A DNA stretch of 5,502 nt from Burkholderiaceae bacterium (GCA_025057735.1 JANWUU010000061.1:1-5502), one strand, 5' to 3'; shown: positions 1-5,502, counted from the stretch's first letter. Numbers and translations: made by a program. Notes: a model not told the origin generated them from the letters alone.

Positions 1-534
1 CGTGTGCGCGAACACCTTTTTTGCCAGCGCGAAGCGCAGCGCCGAGCCGACGCGGCCGTGGCGCCGCAGCTCCCCGAGCACGCCGTCGTAGTCGGCCGGA
101 TCGACGATCACGGTCACCGAGCCGTGGTTCTTCGCCGCCGCCCGCAACAGCGCCGGCCCGCCGATGTCGATGTTCTCGATCGCCTCGTCGAAGCCCACGT
201 CGGGGCGCGCCACCGTGCGCTCGAACGGATACAGGTTGACGGCGACGATGTCGATCGGTTCGATGCGATGCGCGGCCAGCGCCTGCATGTGGGCGCTGAG
301 GTCCTGGCGCGCCAGCAGGCCGGCGTGAATGCGCGGATGCAGCGTCTTGACGCGGCCGTCCAGGATCTCCGGAAAGCCGGTGTAGTCGGCCACCTCGGTC
401 ACCGGCACTCCGCTGGCCGTCAGCAGGCGGGCGGTGCCGCCGGTGGACAGGAGGCGATAGCCGAGACCGACCAGCGCGCGCGCGAATTCGGCCACACCGG
501 TCTTGTCACTGACTGAAATTAAGGCCTGCTTCAT
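1..534 (-). CDS. purH: Bifunctional purine biosynthesis protein PurH, N-terminal part (IMP cyclohydrolase domain), truncated by the window edge
   Basis: PurH carries out the last two steps of cytoplasmic IMP synthesis: AICAR formyltransferase (C-terminal domain) and IMP cyclohydrolase (N-terminal domain). Only the first 178 codons are present, against roughly 520-530 residues for the family; the gene continues beyond position 1. The visible part is the MGS-like cyclohydrolase domain. It opens with [14 protein letters not shown], followed by LLSTGGTA (residues 28-35), [18 protein letters not shown] (50-67), [11 protein letters not shown] (99-109) and [17 protein letters not shown] (120-136). 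These match the conserved E. coli PurH segments in order. The start is the ATG whose last two bases are shared with the fis stop codon (ATGA, 4-nt overlap). No Shine-Dalgarno sequence sits at normal spacing, so translation is probably coupled to fis. It is cotranscribed with dusB-fis by inference. The reading frame is intact and nothing looks degenerate. Confidence 0.97.
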   Translation of the reverse strand, partial: MKQALISVSDKTGVAEFARALVGLGYRLLSTGGTARLLTASGVPVTEVADYTGFPEILDGRVKTLHPRIHAGLLARQDLSAHMQALAAHRIEPIDIVAVNLYPFERTVARPDVGFDEAIENIDIGGPALLRAAAKNHGSVTVIVDPADYDGVLGELRRHGRVGSALRFALAKKVFAHT

Positions 535-863
535 AGCAGGTCGTAGTCCTGCAGTTTCTTGCGCAGCGTGTTGCGGTTGATGCCCAGCAGCTCGGCCGCC
601 GCCGACTGGTTGCCGCCGGCGCGCTGCAACGCGAACTTCAGCAACGGCCGCTCGACGGCCCGCAGCACCATCTCGTGCAGCGCGTGCGGCTTCGCGCCCT
701 CCAGCGCGGCGAAGTACTGCTCCAGGTTGCGCAGCACGGCCTGTTCGATCGTCTCGCCGCCGCCGCGGGGAAGCGGTTCGCCGACGGCGGCGCCGCCGCC
801 CGCACGGGCGGCGCCGTTGCCGCGCGCCGGACTGCGGCGCGGGCGGGAATTCGGTGCGGGCAT
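531..863 (-). CDS. fis: Fis family DNA-binding protein with an extended N terminus
   Basis: Fis is a homodimeric nucleoid-associated protein that bends DNA and regulates rRNA and other growth-related promoters. The 110-residue product has the conserved Fis core from about residue 37: [18 protein letters not shown] (dimerisation helices), [15 protein letters not shown], then the helix-turn-helix [20 protein letters not shown] ending in LQDYDLL. The core matches the family very well. Residues 1-36 are unusual: Gly, Ala, Arg and Pro rich, with no resemblance to the N-terminal arm of E. coli Fis (98 residues), and longer than the roughly 80-residue betaproteobacterial forms I remember. The ATG at 863 is well supported because GGAGGAG precedes it and no ATG, GTG or TTG lies in frame between it and the core. 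It sits 12 nt after dusB, the classic dusB-fis pair, and overlaps purH by 4 nt. A plain Fis-type HTH regulator is the only alternative reading. Confidence 0.95.
   Translation of the reverse strand: MPAPNSRPRRSPARGNGAARAGGGAAVGEPLPRGGGETIEQAVLRNLEQYFAALEGAKPHALHEMVLRAVERPLLKFALQRAGGNQSAAAELLGINRNTLRKKLQDYDLL
794..813. repeat. Perfect GC-only palindrome inside the fis N-terminal coding region
   Basis: CGCCGCCCG and CGGGCGGCG form perfect 9-bp arms around a 2-nt centre (CA on the plus strand). They lie about 50-70 nt into fis and encode part of its Ala/Arg/Gly-rich leader. In the fis mRNA this would fold as a very stable hairpin, effectively 8 bp with a 4-nt loop. It may simply reflect GC-rich low-complexity coding. 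Confidence 0.5.
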
Positions 864-865
864 GA

Positions 866-872
866 CTCCTCC
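866..872 (-). promoter_or_regulatory. Shine-Dalgarno sequence of fis
   Basis: On the minus strand GGAGGAG lies just before the fis ATG (core GGAGG with a 4-nt spacer), within the 12-nt gap after the dusB stop. It is the clearest ribosome binding site in the window and fixes the fis start, hence the extended N terminus. It also suggests that fis is initiated independently and not only by read-through from dusB. Confidence 0.75.
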
Positions 873-875
873 ATC

Positions 876-1898
876 TCAATGCAGGCGCGGCGCCGCATAG
901 CACAGGCGGCCGCCGTGGCGCGCGCCGTGCGCGCACAGGAATTCATCGACGGCACGCGCCTGTTCGCCGGCGTCCTCGATGCGCAGGATGCGTTCGCAGA
1001 AGCTCGCGCCCCCTTCCAGCGAGGCGAGATACCAGACGATGTGCTTGCGCGCGCTGCGCACGCCGCGCGCGCTGCCATGGAAGCGGTAATGGTCTTCCAG
1101 ATGCGTCGCCAGCAGCGGCCGCAGCTCTTCCACCGACGGCGGCGGCAGCTTCTCGCCGGTGCGCAGGTAATGATCGATCTCGCGGAAGATCCAGGGGCGG
1201 CCGAGCGCGGCGCGCCCGATCATCACCGCATCGGCGCCGGTGGCGTCGAGCACCGCGCGCGCCTTCTCGGGCGTGTCGATGTCGCCGTTGGCCACCACCG
1301 GAATGTCCACCGCCGCCTTCACCGCACGGATCGTGTCGTACTCGGCGCTGCCGCGAAAGCCGTCGGCGCGCGTGCGCCCATGCAGCACCAGCATCGCGAT
1401 GCCGGCGTCGCGTGCCCGCCGCGCGATCGCCACCGCGTTGCGATGCTGCGGATCCCAGCCGGTGCGGTATTTCAGCGTCACCGGCACCGCCACGGCCTGC
1501 ACCACCGCCTCCAGGATGCGGGCCACCAGATCTTCGTCGCGCAGCAGCGCCGAACCACAGGCCACCTGGCAGACCTTGCGCGCCGGGCAGCCCATGTTGA
1601 TGTCGATGATCTGCGCGCCGCGCGCGACGTTGTAGCGCGCCGCCTCGGCCATCATCTGCGGATCGGCGCCGACGAGCTGGACCGCCACCGGCGCCGGTTC
1701 GCCCTCGTGGTTCAGGCGCCGCATGGTCTTCTCGCTTTCCCACAGGCGCGGATTCGAGGCCGCCATCTCGGAGACGGCATGGCCGGCGCCCAGACGCTTG
1801 CACAGGATGCGGTAGGGGCGGTCGGTGACGCCAGCCATCGGTGCGGCGAAGACGCGATTGGGAAGCGTCATGGCGCCGACGCGCGGTCCGCTCGACAT
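876..1898 (-). CDS. dusB: tRNA-dihydrouridine synthase B
   Basis: This flavoenzyme reduces uridine to 5,6-dihydrouridine in the D-loop of tRNAs, using FMN and NADPH, in the cytoplasm. The product is about 340 residues (E. coli DusB 321). Counting from the chosen ATG, the TIM barrel opens with [14 protein letters not shown] (17-30). The catalytic cysteine lies in [11 protein letters not shown] (Cys104), followed by [12 protein letters not shown] (138-149), LVLHGRTR (171-178), VVANGDI (201-207) and the phosphate-binding [11 protein letters not shown] (226-236). The C-terminal helical tRNA-binding part includes [10 protein letters not shown]. The start is chosen at 1898: the next ATG (1871) would remove the first strand ([10 protein letters not shown]), while the upstream TTG at 1910 adds only four residues. 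None has a clear Shine-Dalgarno sequence. It leads the dusB-fis-purH cluster, with a candidate promoter in the preceding gap. DusA or DusC is unlikely given the fis neighbour and motif details. Confidence 0.96.
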   Translation of the reverse strand: MSSGPRVGAMTLPNRVFAAPMAGVTDRPYRILCKRLGAGHAVSEMAASNPRLWESEKTMRRLNHEGEPAPVAVQLVGADPQMMAEAARYNVARGAQIIDINMGCPARKVCQVACGSALLRDEDLVARILEAVVQAVAVPVTLKYRTGWDPQHRNAVAIARRARDAGIAMLVLHGRTRADGFRGSAEYDTIRAVKAAVDIPVVANGDIDTPEKARAVLDATGADAVMIGRAALGRPWIFREIDHYLRTGEKLPPPSVEELRPLLATHLEDHYRFHGSARGVRSARKHIVWYLASLEGGASFCERILRIEDAGEQARAVDEFLCAHGARHGGRLCYAAPRLH

Positions 1899-1933
1899 GT
1901 GACGACGCAAGGGGGATGGAACAGGAGGCCGGC

Positions 1934-1939
1934 ATTGTA
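1934..1939 (-). promoter_or_regulatory. Candidate -10 element of the dusB-fis-purH promoter
   Basis: On the minus strand TACAAT (5 of 6 matches to TATAAT) lies 35 nt before the dusB ATG, in the 90-nt gap after ubiH. This would give a leader of roughly 30 nt. No convincing -35 hexamer is found at 16-18 nt. The bases just after the element, GCCGGCC, form a very GC-rich discriminator, a feature of stringently controlled promoters such as E. coli fis. The element also sits in the loop of a GGCCGG/CCGGCC inverted repeat (1927-1949). Position and sequence are seen; function is inferred. Confidence 0.4.
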
Positions 1940-1987
1940 TCGCCCGGCCGCGCGCGCAATACCGCTGCGTGACCGATGCGCCACGCC

Positions 1988-2020
1988 CTCAGGTGCGCAC
2001 GCCGAACATCAGCACCTGAG
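1988..2020 (-). repeat. 9-bp perfect inverted repeat spanning the ubiH stop codon
   Basis: CTCAGGTGC (1988-1996) and GCACCTGAG (2012-2020) are perfect complements separated by 15 nt. In the minus-strand transcript the hairpin contains the last codons of ubiH, with the UGA stop inside its 3' arm. No U-tract follows, so it is not a typical intrinsic terminator. It could be a 3'-end stabilising structure between the ubiH and dusB blocks, or chance. Confidence 0.45.
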
Positions 2021-3110
2021 CAAACTCGCGCCGCAGCGGGGCCGCTAGATCGAGCGCCGTCAGCGCCGCCGATCGCGCGATCGCCAACGGCAAGAAACGG
2101 CTGCTGAACAGCGGTGGCAGCCAGCGCGTGAGGGTGGCGATCGTGTGCCGGTCGGCGCGCCGCCGCGCGGCGTACTGGGCGAGCGCCGTGCCGATGTCGT
2201 CCTGCTGCGCCAGCGCGTCGGCGAGCACGGCGGCATCGCGCAGCGCGAGATTGAACCCTTGCCCGGCCACGGGATGCAGGGTCTGCGCGGCGTTCCCCAC
2301 GGCAACCCACCGATGCGCGATGACCTGATCGCGCAACTGCTGCGGCAGCGCCACCGCCCGCAGGGGCCCCACCGCAAGCACGCGGCCGATGCGCGGTCCG
2401 AGCGCTTGCTGCAGTTCTTCCCGCAACGCCGCGGCCGGCAGCGCCAGCCGGCGCGATGTCTCGGCCGCCGGCATGCACCAGACGAGCGCGACGCGCGGCG
2501 GCGGTCCGCTCGGTGTGGGCAGCAGCGCCAGTGGCCCCTCGCGCATGAAGCGCTCGTAGGCGGCGCCGGCAGCGGGTCCTGCCACCTCGGCTTCGCCGAC
2601 CAGGGCCACGTCCTGGACCTCGGCCGCGGGTGCTTGCGCGAGCGCTGTGCCCTCGGCGTCGATCACCAGCGGTGCGCGCAGCACCGTGCCATCGTCGCAC
2701 ACCACCCGCACCTCGTCCGGCGCCGGCTGCACCTCGACGACACGCGCGGGCCGCCGGATCTCGACCAGCGGTTCGCTGTCCGCCGCCTGTTGCAGCGCGG
2801 CCACCAGATCCCCGTAGAAAACCGTCGCGCCCAGCTCGGCGCCGTCGAAATCGGCAGCGGCGATGTGGGTGGTGCCGAATTCTCCTTGCGAGGAGACGAA
2901 CACGTCGCGGATCGCTGCGCAGGGCGGCCGCGGCAGCGGGGCGAGCAGCTGCCAGCTGCCGCGCGACAGCGCCAGCAGCCGCCGTTCGCGCTGCGCCTCC
3001 GGCAGCGGGCGGGCGTCGAACACCACACTCGGCAGGCGGCGTCGCGCCAGCAGCAGCGCACAGGCGAGCCCGGCCGGCCCGCCGCCGACAATGGCGAGCG
3101 CTGCGTTCAT
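1989..3110 (-). CDS. ubiH: UbiH-type FAD-dependent hydroxylase of ubiquinone biosynthesis
   Basis: This is a class A flavoprotein monooxygenase of the UbiH/UbiF/COQ6 family, which adds a ring hydroxyl during ubiquinone synthesis using O2, FAD and NAD(P)H; UbiH itself acts on 2-octaprenyl-6-methoxyphenol. The product is 373 residues (E. coli UbiH 392). The N-terminal dinucleotide fold has IVGGGPAGLACALLLA (7-22) ending in the acidic strand VVFDAR. RLLALSRGSWQLL (44-56) and YERFMREGPLALLP (185-198) are family segments. The hallmark VGNAAQTLHPVAGQGFNLAL (271-290) is the UbiH form of the second FAD motif, with GN where most relatives have GD. The usual mid-protein DG motif reads DAEGTA (151-156). 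The ATG at 3110 shares ATGA with the murU stop and falls right before the Rossmann strand; longer starts would only add out-of-family sequence. It is translationally coupled to murU. The exact ring position (UbiH versus a sister hydroxylase) is less certain than the family. Confidence 0.88.
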   Translation of the reverse strand: MNAALAIVGGGPAGLACALLLARRRLPSVVFDARPLPEAQRERRLLALSRGSWQLLAPLPRPPCAAIRDVFVSSQGEFGTTHIAAADFDGAELGATVFYGDLVAALQQAADSEPLVEIRRPARVVEVQPAPDEVRVVCDDGTVLRAPLVIDAEGTALAQAPAAEVQDVALVGEAEVAGPAAGAAYERFMREGPLALLPTPSGPPPRVALVWCMPAAETSRRLALPAAALREELQQALGPRIGRVLAVGPLRAVALPQQLRDQVIAHRWVAVGNAAQTLHPVAGQGFNLALRDAAVLADALAQQDDIGTALAQYAARRRADRHTIATLTRWLPPLFSSRFLPLAIARSAALTALDLAAPLRREFAQVLMFGVRT

Positions 3111-3811
3111 CGCGGTGCCAGCGGCCATCGCTGCAGTTCGGCGTCGAGGGAGGCCAGATCGGCAGGCGAGCCGACGTTGTACCAGCGACCGTGATACAGC
3201 TCGCCGGTGACGCGCCCGGCCTCGACGGCACGGTACATCCACGGGAAAAGCTTGCGGCGCCCGGGCGCCTCGCGCGCGAACAGGCGCGGCGCGAACACGC
3301 CGATGTTGCCGTAGGTGAACCAGGGCGGCGCGGTCGTCACGCGCCCCTGCGCCAGCCCCATGTCGCCGCCGGGATGCGATGGCGGATTGGGCACCAGCAC
3401 GAAATGCGCGTCGGCCGCGCCGAGCGCGATCGCCTGCGCGTGCGCGAACAGCCGCCGGTAGTCAAAGTCCGTGACCACGTCGCCGCTGACGGCGAGAAAC
3501 GGCGACGGCCCCAGCAGCGGCAGCGCCTTGACGATGCCGCCGGCAGTCTCCAGCGCCTCCTCGGCGCGATCGCCCTCGCGCGAGTACGCGATGCGCACGC
3601 CGTAGGCGGTGCCATCGCCGAGGGCGGCGGGCACCGCGTCTGCCAGATGGGCGAGATTGATCACGATCTCATGGATGCCGGCGCGCGCCAGCGCGGCGAG
3701 CTGGTACTCGATCAACATCCGGCCGCCGGCCTTCAGCAGGGGCTTGGGCGTGTGGTCGGACAGCGGTCGCATCCGCTCGCCGCGGCCGGCGGCGAAGATC
3801 AGCGCCCGCAT
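3107..3811 (-). CDS. murU: N-acetylmuramate alpha-1-phosphate uridylyltransferase MurU
   Basis: MurU transfers UMP from UTP to MurNAc-1-phosphate, giving UDP-MurNAc, the last step of the cell-wall recycling route that bypasses MurA and is linked to intrinsic fosfomycin resistance in pseudomonads. The 234-residue product (P. putida MurU about 223) is a single nucleotidyltransferase domain. It has the signature AAGRGERMRPLSDHTPKPLL (7-26), EYQLAALARAGIHEIVIN (35-52), ETAGGIVKALP (88-98), the metal-binding SGDVVTDFDY (109-118, Asp111) and GRWYNVGSPADL (208-219). Asn212 lies where related enzymes carry the second metal ligand (Asp or Asn). There is no C-terminal acyltransferase domain, so it is not GlmU. 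The start is 3 nt after the amgK stop and the end overlaps ubiH by 4 nt, so it is the middle gene of a coupled trio. A generic mannose-1-phosphate guanylyltransferase annotation is possible, but the amgK partner argues for MurU. Confidence 0.92.
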   Translation of the reverse strand: MRALIFAAGRGERMRPLSDHTPKPLLKAGGRMLIEYQLAALARAGIHEIVINLAHLADAVPAALGDGTAYGVRIAYSREGDRAEEALETAGGIVKALPLLGPSPFLAVSGDVVTDFDYRRLFAHAQAIALGAADAHFVLVPNPPSHPGGDMGLAQGRVTTAPPWFTYGNIGVFAPRLFAREAPGRRKLFPWMYRAVEAGRVTGELYHGRWYNVGSPADLASLDAELQRWPLAPR

Positions 3812-3814
3812 GGC

Positions 3815-4846
3815 TCAGAAGGTATAGCCGACGCGCGTCTCGATGCCTTCCAGCGCATCGACCAGCCGCGCCAGCGGCGCCAGCCCGACATAGCGGTGCG
3901 CTACCGTCCGTACGTAGCCGACGAAGCGCGGCGCATCCTCCAGATATTGCGGCTTGCCGTCGCGGTAACGAAGGCGCGCGAAGATGCCCAGCACTTTCAG
4001 GTGCCGCTGCAACCCCATCCACTCGAAGGCGCGATAGAACTCCGCGAAATCCGACGGCACCGGCAGCGCGGCGGCGCGCGCGGCCTCCCAGTAGCGGATC
4101 GTCCAGTCCAGCACCCGTTCCTCCTCCCAGCTGACAAAGGCATCGCGCAGCAGCGACACGATGTCGTAGCTGATCGGGCCGCATACCGCGTCCTGGAAAT
4201 CGAGGATGCCCGGGTTCGGCTCGCTCACCATCAGGTTGCGCGGCATGTAATCGCGGTGCACGAACACGCGCGGCTGGGCGAGCGCGGACTTCACCAAGAG
4301 CTGGAATTGCTGATCGAGTGTGGCGCGTTGCGGGGCGGTCAGCGACACGCCCAGATGGCGCGCCACGTACCAGTCCGCATACAGCGCCAGCTCCCGTTGT
4401 AGCAGCGCGTCGTCGTAAGGCGGCAGCGCATCGGCGCGCGTGGCGCCCTGCCAGCGCACGAGCGCGCCAATGGCGTCCCGAAAAAGGGCGTCGGCGTTGC
4501 GCTCGTTTAAGACCGAAAGATACGTCTGCGTGCCGAGATCGCTCAGCAGCGCGAAGCCCTGCGCCGGATCGGCCGCCAATACGGCCGGCGCGTTCAGCCC
4601 CGCTTCCCGCAGCAGCTGCGCGACGTGCAGGAACCGCCGCAGGTCTTCCCGATCCGGCGGCGCGTCCATGGCGATCAGGGTGCCGCCTGGCTGGCCGGGC
4701 GCCTCGACGCGGAAATACCGGCGAAAACTCGCGTCGGCCGAGGCGGCCCGCAGCGACGCGACCTCGGTGCGTACCGGCAGGCCCTGCAGCCACGCGATCA
4801 GCGCCGCGGCCCGCGCGTCGCCCACATGCGAAGACGCTCGTTGCAT
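3815..4846 (-). CDS. amgK: N-acetylmuramate/N-acetylglucosamine anomeric kinase AmgK
   Basis: AmgK phosphorylates MurNAc (and GlcNAc) at the anomeric carbon with ATP, making the substrate for MurU. The 343-residue product has an aminoglycoside-phosphotransferase fold. It shows ASADASFRRYFRVE (35-48), IAMDAPPDREDLRRF (59-73), LLSDLGTQTYLSVL (100-113), the catalytic loop VFVHRDYMPRNLM (194-206, Asp199 as base), the metal-binding ILDFQDAVCGPISYD (214-228), and the C-terminal GLQRHLKVLGIFARLRYRDG (278-297). All closely resemble the P. putida enzyme (about 339 residues). The ATG at 4846 is preceded by a pyrimidine-rich stretch with no Shine-Dalgarno sequence; a GTG at 4825 in the same frame is a possible alternative that would drop seven residues. 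It is the first gene of the amgK-murU-ubiH block and diverges from lptD. Despite its fold, it is not an antibiotic-modifying enzyme. Confidence 0.94.
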   Translation of the reverse strand: MQRASSHVGDARAAALIAWLQGLPVRTEVASLRAASADASFRRYFRVEAPGQPGGTLIAMDAPPDREDLRRFLHVAQLLREAGLNAPAVLAADPAQGFALLSDLGTQTYLSVLNERNADALFRDAIGALVRWQGATRADALPPYDDALLQRELALYADWYVARHLGVSLTAPQRATLDQQFQLLVKSALAQPRVFVHRDYMPRNLMVSEPNPGILDFQDAVCGPISYDIVSLLRDAFVSWEEERVLDWTIRYWEAARAAALPVPSDFAEFYRAFEWMGLQRHLKVLGIFARLRYRDGKPQYLEDAPRFVGYVRTVAHRYVGLAPLARLVDALEGIETRVGYTF

Positions 4847-4895
4847 CGGAGAGCAGAGAGAAGCAGCACTGCGGCAGCCGGCAGCGGCCGCTTCC

Positions 4896-4901
4896 TATAA
4901 T
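4896..4901 (+). promoter_or_regulatory. Candidate -10 element of the lptD promoter
   Basis: A perfect TATAAT lies in the 180-nt gap between the divergent amgK and lptD genes, pointing towards lptD and giving a leader of roughly 100-120 nt. No TTGACA-like -35 is seen at 16-18 nt (that region reads GGCAGC). The complement contains CATTAT (4902-4897), a weaker -10 candidate for amgK about 50 nt from its start, so the site may serve both directions. No other AT-rich promoter-like sequence is visible in the gap. Confidence 0.45.
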
Positions 4902-4938
4902 GCCACGGACGACGCTGCGCTCCGCCGCCGACATACGC

Positions 4939-4987
4939 AACGACGTGCGCCCGCAGGACCGGCGGCGCCTGCGCCCCGTTCGTCGTT
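4939..4987 (+). repeat. Nested inverted repeat in the lptD leader
   Basis: AACGACG (4939-4945) pairs perfectly with CGTCGTT (4981-4987). Inside them CGCAGG (4952-4957) pairs with CCTGCG (4968-4973) around a 10-nt loop. Together they could form a two-part stem with an internal loop, ending about 24-40 nt before the possible lptD starts. No U-tract follows, so it does not resemble a terminator. Short arms in GC-rich DNA can arise by chance, and any regulatory role is inference. Confidence 0.35.
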
Positions 4988-5026
4988 CTCCTCAACGCCT
5001 CGAATCGCCGGTTGCCCCGCGTTGCA

Positions 5027-5502
5027 TTGCCCGTCCTGAAACCGTGGCCGATCGCTGCAGCCGTCGCGCTGCTCGCGATCGCGGCGCATGCCCAGGAATC
5101 CGCTGCTCCCGAAGCGGCGCCGTTGCTACGCCTGGAACGGTCGCTCGGGGCCGGCGGGGCGGCGCAAAAGCCGCCGGCACCGGCTTACGCGCGCGCCGGG
5201 CGCGTGCAGGGCACGCTGCAGGAGCGCGTCGAGCTGATCGGCGATGCCGAGGTGCGGCGCGAGGGGACGGTGCTGCGTGGCGATCGCATCCGCTACACCG
5301 TGGCCACCGATGAGGTTCAGATCGAGGGCAAGGCGCGCGTCTTCCGCGACGGCACCGTCTTCACGGGTCCGTCGCTGCGCTTCTTCGTCGATGCCGCGCG
5401 CGGCGAGATGCCGCAGGCCAGTTTCTCCTACGCGCCGCGCCAGGGCCGCGGCCGCGCGCAGGTGATCGAGTTTCTCGACCGCGACCGCGTGCGCGCCGAG
5501 CA
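5027..5502 (+). CDS. lptD: LPS-assembly protein LptD, N-terminal part, truncated by the window edge
   Basis: LptD is the outer-membrane beta-barrel that, with LptE, inserts lipopolysaccharide into the outer leaflet; its periplasmic N-terminal OstA/LptA-like domain docks to LptA. Only about 158 codons are present. From TTG the product begins (M)PVLKPWPIAAAVALLA followed by IAAHAQ, a typical signal peptide with likely cleavage after AHA. After a low-complexity Ala/Pro linker, the OstA-type jellyroll repeats follow: ERVELIGDAEVRREGTVLRG, DRIRYTVATDEVQIEGKARV, FRDGTVFTGPSLRF. The frame is open from a TAA at 4898. It contains no ATG or GTG before the mature domain, so TTG at 5027, or TTG at 5012 (adding five residues), is the start; neither has a good Shine-Dalgarno sequence. 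Divergence from amgK-murU fits lptD in pseudomonads and betaproteobacteria. LptA is less likely, given the long signal-plus-linker region and the context, but the barrel itself is off the edge. Confidence 0.85.
   Translation, partial: MPVLKPWPIAAAVALLAIAAHAQESAAPEAAPLLRLERSLGAGGAAQKPPAPAYARAGRVQGTLQERVELIGDAEVRREGTVLRGDRIRYTVATDEVQIEGKARVFRDGTVFTGPSLRFFVDAARGEMPQASFSYAPRQGRGRAQVIEFLDRDRVRAE

Noticed and set aside
1967..1986. Short inverted repeat GCGTG/CACGC after ubiH as an intrinsic terminator
   Set aside because: Only 5 bp with a 10-nt loop and no U-tract on either strand; expected by chance at this GC content.
675..2048. Plus-strand open frame of 457 codons antisense to fis and dusB
   Set aside because: No motifs, His/Arg-rich composition typical of the antisense shadow of GC-rich coding DNA.
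943..3231. Long minus-strand open frame of 762 codons overlapping ubiH and dusB
   Set aside because: Arg/Ala-rich composition and out of frame with two genes that have clear family motifs; a product of high GC content with few stops.
2630..4402. Long plus-strand open frame of 590 codons antisense to ubiH, murU and amgK
   Set aside because: No recognisable domain, and it is the mirror of well-supported genes.
3815..4846. Aminoglycoside phosphotransferase, i.e. an antibiotic resistance gene
   Set aside because: The fold is shared, but motifs and linkage to murU identify the cell-wall sugar kinase AmgK.
4318..5313. Plus-strand open frames covering the amgK/lptD gap and the start of lptD
   Set aside because: In a different frame from the LptD protein, whose signal peptide and OstA domain are clear; low-complexity translation.
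1..5502. Mobile element, CRISPR array, tRNA or phage remnant
   Set aside because: No direct-repeat arrays, transposase or integrase motifs, or tRNA-like segments were seen; coding is dense and housekeeping throughout.

Overview
This is a GC-rich window holding an ordinary chromosomal housekeeping locus. The best guess is a betaproteobacterium (Burkholderiales-like). The guess rests on protein character and on the gene neighbourhood: amgK-murU divergent from lptD, with a UbiH-type hydroxylase and a dusB-fis-purH cluster downstream. Six genes lie on the minus strand and one starts on the plus strand. There is no sign of mobile DNA, CRISPR, tRNA/rRNA or horizontally acquired cargo.

Reading in the direction of minus-strand transcription (right to left), the first block is amgK (4846-3815), murU (3811-3107) and ubiH (3110-1989). 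amgK and murU are 3 nt apart; murU and ubiH overlap by 4 nt (ATGA). AmgK and MurU are the kinase and uridylyltransferase of the peptidoglycan-recycling route that turns MurNAc into UDP-MurNAc. UbiH is a flavin hydroxylase of ubiquinone synthesis. A perfect 9-bp inverted repeat spans the ubiH stop codon. The 90-nt gap after it carries a -10-like element with a GC-rich discriminator, likely the promoter of the second block.

The second block is dusB (1898-876), fis (863-531) and purH (534 to the left edge, truncated). dusB and fis are 12 nt apart, and that gap holds a strong Shine-Dalgarno sequence. fis and purH overlap by 4 nt (ATGA). The block joins a tRNA dihydrouridine synthase, the nucleoid protein Fis and the last bifunctional enzyme of IMP synthesis, all growth-linked functions.

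On the plus strand, lptD (LPS outer-membrane translocon) starts near 5027 and runs off the right edge. It has no ATG start; TTG is the only start codon in frame that preserves its signal peptide. The 180-nt divergent gap between amgK and lptD holds a perfect TATAAT and a nested inverted repeat in the lptD leader.

I found no undescribed system here. The points most worth a second look are the Gly/Ala/Arg-rich extension and embedded palindrome at the Fis N terminus, the TTG start and leader of lptD, the inverted repeat at the ubiH stop, and the absence of pepP beside ubiH.
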